This document shows, in pieces, positions 59,720 to 64,000 of a stretch of DNA of 64,000 nt; the stretch's first letter is position 1, and the number at the start of each line of letters is the position of its first letter. The stretch is from Bacillota bacterium. GTDB taxonomy: Bacteria > Bacillota > Clostridia > Christensenellales > Aristaeellaceae. Location: NCBI GenBank assembly GCA_023444095.1, contig JAEZRP010000040.1:62001-126000 (forward strand), in the 5' to 3' direction. The notes beneath the pieces are model-generated. The model was not told the origin of the DNA. It searched no databases and was given only the letters and a program-made list of their open reading frames with translations. The position numbers and the translations under genes were made by a program.

Positions 59720-60391
59720 ATGTACCGAATTTTCATCGTGGAGGACGACGCGGCCATCGCGGGTGCGATGAAAGCGCGGATCGAGGCGTGGGGGCTCTTC
59801 GCGCGCGTCGCCGAGGACTTCCGGGCAATTGACCGGGAATTCGCGGCCTTCGCGCCGCATCTGGTGCTCATGGATCTCTCGCTGCCCTTCTTCGACGGCT
59901 ATCACTGGTGCCGGACGATTCGGGGTGTCTCGAAAGTTCCCGTGGTGTTCGTATCCTCGGCGCTCGACAACATGAACATCATCATGGCGATGAGTATGGG
60001 CGGAGACGACTATATCGTCAAGCCCTTCGACCTCGACGTCCTGATGGCGAAGATCCAGGCGATCCTGCGGCGAACCTACGACTTCGGCGATTGGGCGCCT
60101 CGGATCACCCACCGGGGCGCGGCGCTCGACACCGCGGACGCGAGCCTTTCCTACGAGGGCAAAAAAATTGAGCTGACCAAAAATGAGTACCGGATTCTGC
60201 TTGCGCTCATGGAGGCGAAGGGGCGGATCGTCAGCCGGGATCGCCTCATGGAGCGGCTGTGGGACACGGACAGCTTCATCGACGAGAACACGCTCAGCGT
60301 CAACGTCGCGCGGCTGCGGAAAAAGCTTGACGCCGCCGGGTTGAGCTCATTCATCGCGACCAAAAAGGGCATGGGGTACATCGTTGAGTAA
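59720..60391 (+). CDS. OmpR-family response regulator (BceR-like)
   Basis: The 223-residue protein has a receiver domain (RIFIVEDDAAIAGAM, VLMDLSLPFFDGYHWC with the phospho-acceptor Asp, FVSSALD, IVKPF) and a winged-helix effector domain (ELTKNEYRILLALMEAKGRIVSRDRLMERLW ... KGMGYIVE). It pairs with the histidine kinase that overlaps its end and probably controls the ABC genes downstream. GGAGGCAGC precedes the ATG. Confidence 0.92.
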   Translation: MYRIFIVEDDAAIAGAMKARIEAWGLFARVAEDFRAIDREFAAFAPHLVLMDLSLPFFDGYHWCRTIRGVSKVPVVFVSSALDNMNIIMAMSMGGDDYIVKPFDLDVLMAKIQAILRRTYDFGDWAPRITHRGAALDTADASLSYEGKKIELTKNEYRILLALMEAKGRIVSRDRLMERLWDTDSFIDENTLSVNVARLRKKLDAAGLSSFIATKKGMGYIVE

Positions 60392-61379
60392 TATGAGGAT
60401 CGTTCTTTCGTATCTCCGGTCGAGGCTGTGGGTGCTTCTTGCGGCGTGCGGATTCGGCGCGGTTTTCGCAGTCGTTTTCTACCTGTACCGGCTGCCCGTC
60501 GCGGCGGTGAGGTACGCGCTTCTCCTGTGCCTGTTCCCCGCCGCGCCCATCGCCGCGATCGACTTTTTCGCCTTCCGGAAGCGGCACAATCTGCTCCGGG
60601 CGCTGATCGAGGACGTCGGGCTGACTTTGGACGGGCTCCCGGAGCCGTGCAGCCAGACGGAGGCTGATTATCAGGCGCTCCTGCGCGCGCTGTTTTCCGA
60701 CCGGGCGCACCTGCGCGACGACATGGAGCGAGGCTACCGCGACCTCGCGGACTATTACACCCTGTGGGCGCATCAGATCAAGACACCCATCGCGGCCATG
60801 CGGCTCATCCTTCAGACGGAGGGCGAATCTTCGCCGGAACTCGCCGAACAGTTGCAGCGGATCGAGCAGTACGTGGAGATGGCGCTGTGCTATCTCAGGC
60901 TCGGCTCGGAATCCACGGACTATGTGATCCGCAAAACCGACCTCGAGGCGCTCGTCAAATCCTGCGCGCGCAAGTACGCCGGACAGTTCATCCGCAAGAA
61001 GCTGCGCTTCGAGTTCCAACCTTTCCGTGCGGAGGTACTGACGGACGAAAAGTGGCTCTCGTTCGTCGTAGAGCAGCTTTTGTCGAACGCGGTCAAATAC
61101 ACCAAGTCCGGAGGTGTCTTCGTGTCCTTCGAGGCCCCCGCGACGCTGGTCATCCGCGACACGGGCATCGGCATCGCGCCGGAGGACCTGCCGCGCGTTT
61201 TTGAGAAGGGCTACACGGGCCTCAATGGGCGCGCGGATAAGCGCGCGACGGGCATCGGGCTGCACCTAGTGAGGCGCATCCTTGGAAAGCTTGGCCACGG
61301 GGTTAAAATTGAGTCCGAGCCGGGGTTCGGAACGACCGTGCGGCTCTCTCTGGACGCGCGCAGGCTGGACTTTGAATAG
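60384..61379 (+). CDS. Histidine kinase (BceS-like)
   Basis: The 331-residue protein has two N-terminal transmembrane helices with almost no extracytoplasmic loop, the H-box WAHQIKTPIAAM with the phospho-His, an N-box EQLLSNAVKY and the ATP lid RDTGIGI ... GIGLHLVRRI. Such kinases do not sense directly but through a partner BceB-like transporter, here encoded at 62848. TTG 60384 with GGGG upstream gives an 8-nt overlap with the regulator; ATG at 60393 is possible. Confidence 0.92.
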   Translation: MSNMRIVLSYLRSRLWVLLAACGFGAVFAVVFYLYRLPVAAVRYALLLCLFPAAPIAAIDFFAFRKRHNLLRALIEDVGLTLDGLPEPCSQTEADYQALLRALFSDRAHLRDDMERGYRDLADYYTLWAHQIKTPIAAMRLILQTEGESSPELAEQLQRIEQYVEMALCYLRLGSESTDYVIRKTDLEALVKSCARKYAGQFIRKKLRFEFQPFRAEVLTDEKWLSFVVEQLLSNAVKYTKSGGVFVSFEAPATLVIRDTGIGIAPEDLPRVFEKGYTGLNGRADKRATGIGLHLVRRILGKLGHGVKIESEPGFGTTVRLSLDARRLDFE

Positions 61380-61391
61380 GGAGGCGGTATC

Positions 61392-61982
61392 ATGACGAAC
61401 TTCGATATCCTGCTGTTCGACGGCTTTGAGACGCTGGACGCGTTCGGACCCGCCGAGATCATCGGCCACTTCGGGGACATCTACGCGCTCTCCTGCCGCG
61501 CGCCGGGCGGCGGGACCGTCACAAGCGCGCAGGGCGTGCGGGTCGAGACGCTGCCCATGGAGGAAATCTCCCCCGGCGGCGTTCTGCTCGTGCCGGGCGG
61601 CATCGGAACGCGCGCGCGCTCCAGGGACGCGGAATTTTTGCGGGCACTCAGAAGGATCGCCGAGAGCGCAGCCTGGGTGCTCACGGTCTGCACCGGTTCA
61701 GGGCTTCTGGCCGCGACGGGTTTTCTGGACGGAAAACGCGCGACGACCAACAAGAAGGTGTTCGAGTGGCCCGTTTCGGTCGGGCCAAACGTCGAGTGGG
61801 CGCGAAGGGCGCGTTGGGTGGTTGACGGGAACGTCTACACCTCCTCCGGCGTCACGGCTGGCATGGACATGACGCTGGGCTTTATGTGCGACCGGCTCGG
61901 GGAGGGCGCCGCGCGCGCCGCGGCGGAGGACATCGAGTACGTCTGGCAGCGCGACCCGGAGAACGACCCGTTTGCGATATGA
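61392..61982 (+). CDS. DJ-1/PfpI-family protein
   Basis: The 196-residue protein has FDILLFDGFETLDAFGPAEI at the start and the nucleophile elbow VLTVCTGSGLLAATGFLDG with the conserved Cys, then SSGVTAGMDMTLGFM. The lack of the PfpI protease triad is common; it is a general stress or isonitrile hydratase-like protein. It lies 12 nt after the kinase and before the ABC genes, inside the regulatory cassette, which is not the usual Bce layout. Confidence 0.9.
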   Translation: MTNFDILLFDGFETLDAFGPAEIIGHFGDIYALSCRAPGGGTVTSAQGVRVETLPMEEISPGGVLLVPGGIGTRARSRDAEFLRALRRIAESAAWVLTVCTGSGLLAATGFLDGKRATTNKKVFEWPVSVGPNVEWARRARWVVDGNVYTSSGVTAGMDMTLGFMCDRLGEGAARAAAEDIEYVWQRDPENDPFAI

Positions 61983-62087
61983 GCCTTTCAAAAATGTAAG
62001 GCGGGGGCGGCGAAACGTAAGCCAATGAAATGGCTCGGCGCGCGCCCCTTGCTGTATCCTATGCCCATACGATCAAAGGAGGGCATT

Positions 62088-62855
62088 ATGGCACTTTTAT
62101 ATGCAAACAGGGTTCGAAAGGTCTATACGACGCGCTTCGGCGGAAACCGCGTGGAGGCGCTTCGGGACATCACGTTCTCGGTGGAGGAGGGTGAGTACGT
62201 CGCCGTGATGGGCGAATCCGGCTCGGGAAAGACGACACTTCTCAACATCATCGCGGCGCTCGACAAGCCGACCTCGGGCGAGGTGGTTCTGGACGGGCGC
62301 GCGCTCTCTGCCATTCATGAGAAGGACGTTGCCGCGTTCCGGCGCGACCATCTGGGCTTCGTGTTTCAGGAGTTCAACCTTTTGGACACTTTCACCGTCG
62401 AGGACAACATCTTTCTGCCCCTCGTGCTCGCGGGCAAGCGGTACCCGGAAATGAAGGCGCGGATTGATCCCGTCGCCAAAAAGCTGGGCATCCTAGACAT
62501 CCTGCCGAAGTTCCCCTACGAGGTCTCCGGTGGGCAGAAGCAGCGCGCTGCGGTCGCGCGCGCGCTCATCACGAATCCCCGGCTTATCCTCGCGGACGAG
62601 CCCACGGGCGCGCTCGATTCCCGCGCGTCGGACGAGCTGTTGTCGCTGTTCGGGGAGATCAACCGGGACGGCCAGACCGTCGTCATGGTGACGCACTCAG
62701 TCCGGGCCGCGAGCCGCGCCGGACGGGTCCTGTTCATCAAGGACGGCGAGGTGTTCCACCAGATCTACCGGGGCAAATCCACCAGCGAGGAGCTGTACGG
62801 CAAGATTTCGGACACCCTGACCATGCTCGCGACGGGCGGTGAAAGGCATGCGTAG
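62088..62855 (+). CDS. ABC transporter ATPase (BceA-like)
   Basis: The 255-residue protein has Walker A GESGSGKTTLL, LDTFTVEDNIFLPLVLAGK, the signature VSGGQKQRAAVARALI and LILADEPTGALDS. It is a MacB/BceA-type ATPase for a FtsX-like permease that protects against cell-wall antimicrobial peptides. AAAGGAGGGC precedes the ATG. Two copies of (T/C)GTAAG near 61990-62020 could be BceR target sites. The next gene overlaps by 8 nt. Confidence 0.93.
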   Translation: MALLYANRVRKVYTTRFGGNRVEALRDITFSVEEGEYVAVMGESGSGKTTLLNIIAALDKPTSGEVVLDGRALSAIHEKDVAAFRRDHLGFVFQEFNLLDTFTVEDNIFLPLVLAGKRYPEMKARIDPVAKKLGILDILPKFPYEVSGGQKQRAAVARALITNPRLILADEPTGALDSRASDELLSLFGEINRDGQTVVMVTHSVRAASRAGRVLFIKDGEVFHQIYRGKSTSEELYGKISDTLTMLATGGERHA

Positions 62856-64000
62856 GTCGCTTTTCATCCGGCTCGCGCGCGGGGGCCTGCGCAAAAACGG
62901 GCGGCTGTTCCTCCCGTACCTGCTCGCGTGCGTCCTGTGCGTCATGATGTTCTACGTCATGGTGGTGCTCGTCCGGGACGGCGCGATCGCCGGTTTGCCC
63001 GGCAGCGGCGAAATCAGGACCGTTCTGCTCTTCGGGGCAATCGTCATCGGCATCTTCTCGGCGATCATCCTGTTTTACACAAATTCCGTGCTGGCCAAGG
63101 GCAGGCGGCGCGAGTTCGGGCTCTACAACGTGCTCGGTATGGAGAAGCGGCACATCGGGCGCGTGCTCTTCTGGGAGACCGCGTACACGGCGCTGATCGC
63201 CGTTCCGGGCGGACTTCTCTCCGGCATCGTGTTCTCGAAGCTCACGCAGCTCATCCTCATTCGGATGTTGAACGGCCAGGCGGGGTTCCGCCTGCGGTTT
63301 GATCCCGTCGCGGCGGGGCTGACGGTGCCGCTCTTTCTTGGGATCTTCCTTCTCATCTTCCTGAACGATCTTCGCATCATCTACGCGGCGAAGCCCGTGG
63401 AACTTCTGCGCGCATCGAGCGAAGGCGAGCGCGAGCCGAAGTCCAAGTGGGTCCTCGCGGTTCTGGGCGTACTGTTCCTCCTTTCCGGCTACGCACTCTC
63501 CCTCATGACGCGCGAGGCCGTGCAGGCAATCCTGCTGTTCTTCGTGGCGGCGCTTCTGGTGATCGCGGGCACATACCTTCTGTTCATCGCATTCGCGATC
63601 GTTTTCCTGAAGGGGCTCCGGCGAAACAAGAACTATTATTACAAGACGCGCCACTTCGCGACGGTGTCCGGCATGCTCTATCGCATGAAGCGGAACGCTG
63701 CGGGACTCGCGAGCATCTGCATCCTTTCGACGATGGTGCTCGTAACCGTCTCGACGACCGTCAGCCTCTATCTGGGCTCCGGGGCGATCGTCGACGAGCG
63801 CTACCCCTACGACATTTCGGTGAACTATCCGGCGGACACGGAACTTGGAACGCTTGCGGAGGTGAACGAGGAGGCGCGCACGATCGTCGAGGCGCACGGG
63901 CTTGAAATGTCGGACTTCGCGGCGTACCCGTATCTCTCCTTCGCCGCGCGCATCGACAAAGACGCGCTCGCCATCGATGAGGGCTGGGTAAACGGCGTGA
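62848..64000 (+). CDS. FtsX-like ABC permease (BceB-like), truncated by window end
   Basis: The frame is open to the right edge (at least 384 residues). It has an N-terminal helix, RRREFGLYNVLGMEKRHIGRVLFWETAYT (the cytoplasmic coupling pattern of FtsX/BceB), further helices (FVAALLVIAGTYLLFIAFAIVFL, STMVLVTVSTTVSLYLG), and the beginning of a large extracellular loop after residue 310. BceB proteins act both as exporters or flippases and as the sensor for the linked kinase. The start ATG lies inside the end of the ATPase gene. Confidence 0.92.
   Translation, partial: MRRSLFIRLARGGLRKNGRLFLPYLLACVLCVMMFYVMVVLVRDGAIAGLPGSGEIRTVLLFGAIVIGIFSAIILFYTNSVLAKGRRREFGLYNVLGMEKRHIGRVLFWETAYTALIAVPGGLLSGIVFSKLTQLILIRMLNGQAGFRLRFDPVAAGLTVPLFLGIFLLIFLNDLRIIYAAKPVELLRASSEGEREPKSKWVLAVLGVLFLLSGYALSLMTREAVQAILLFFVAALLVIAGTYLLFIAFAIVFLKGLRRNKNYYYKTRHFATVSGMLYRMKRNAAGLASICILSTMVLVTVSTTVSLYLGSGAIVDERYPYDISVNYPADTELGTLAEVNEEARTIVEAHGLEMSDFAAYPYLSFAARIDKDALAIDEGWVNGV

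Noticed and set aside
1..64000. CRISPR array, tRNA, rRNA, transposase, prophage genes or riboswitch
   Set aside because: None was found on reading both strands; repeats present are dispersed palindromes without regular spacing.

Overview
The window reads as chromosome from a GC-rich anaerobic Firmicute, probably a Clostridia or Christensenellales-like lineage. The evidence is Fe-S L-serine dehydratase in two subunits, a four-subunit 2-oxoacid:ferredoxin oxidoreductase, a Bce-type two-component/ABC module, DUF951, UPF0340, TmcAL, purine-rich ribosome binding sites on nearly every gene, and many TTG/GTG starts. No rRNA, tRNA, CRISPR array or transposase was seen. The assignment is an inference from gene content only.

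Positions 1-9480 hold a ribosomal-peptide (RiPP) locus of the Nif11/NHLM type, by eye less GC-rich than the rest. It has the tail of a sigma factor, an 87-residue Nif11-leader precursor with a GG cleavage site and a 19-residue core, a convergent radical SAM/SPASM maturase, and a divergent operon: a type-1 periplasmic-binding lipoprotein, a HlyD-like adaptor, a C39-peptidase ABC exporter and a second NHLM ABC exporter. An intrinsic terminator closes each arm of the locus.

Positions 9480-22400 are mostly housekeeping: amidohydrolase, CorA transporter, GlmM with a GlmU-like acetyltransferase, a phosphoribosyltransferase, NlpC/P60 and J-domain proteins, an RNA methyltransferase, an ABC-F protein and serine dehydratase. 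Positions 22350-33900 carry a GNAT, an AraC regulator divergent from an orphan solute-binding protein and a URO-D-family protein, a solitary DNA methyltransferase, the ferredoxin oxidoreductase operon, DUF951, two signal peptidases in tandem and an M1-like protein that has lost its zinc ligands.

Positions 34090-35680 hold a second candidate specialised operon: a DUF692-like (MNIO) TIM-barrel enzyme followed by an Imm-5-type putative immunity protein whose reading frame is broken by an in-frame TAA. Positions 35800-52430 contain an SH3b protein, PepSY protein, DUF4091 protein, TmcAL, lipoprotein, NUDIX, MurA, hydrolase, TrmH-type methyltransferase, oxidoreductase, heparinase-like protein, NagB and a thymidine kinase fused to a GNAT domain. 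Positions 52430-64000 hold an AAA ATPase, WbsX-like glycosidase, MFS transporter, HD protein, a degenerate GGDEF domain fused to a ribbon-helix-helix domain, a beta-propeller protein, polysaccharide deacetylase and a BceRS/BceAB-like module with a DJ-1/PfpI gene inside it.

A dispersed palindromic repeat family (arms with nested hairpins, several copies as head-to-head pairs) sits in the intergenic gaps at about 12.0, 21.0, 22.1, 33.9, 46.5 and 56.9 kb. A second, shorter repeat occurs at 14.5 and 50.8 kb.
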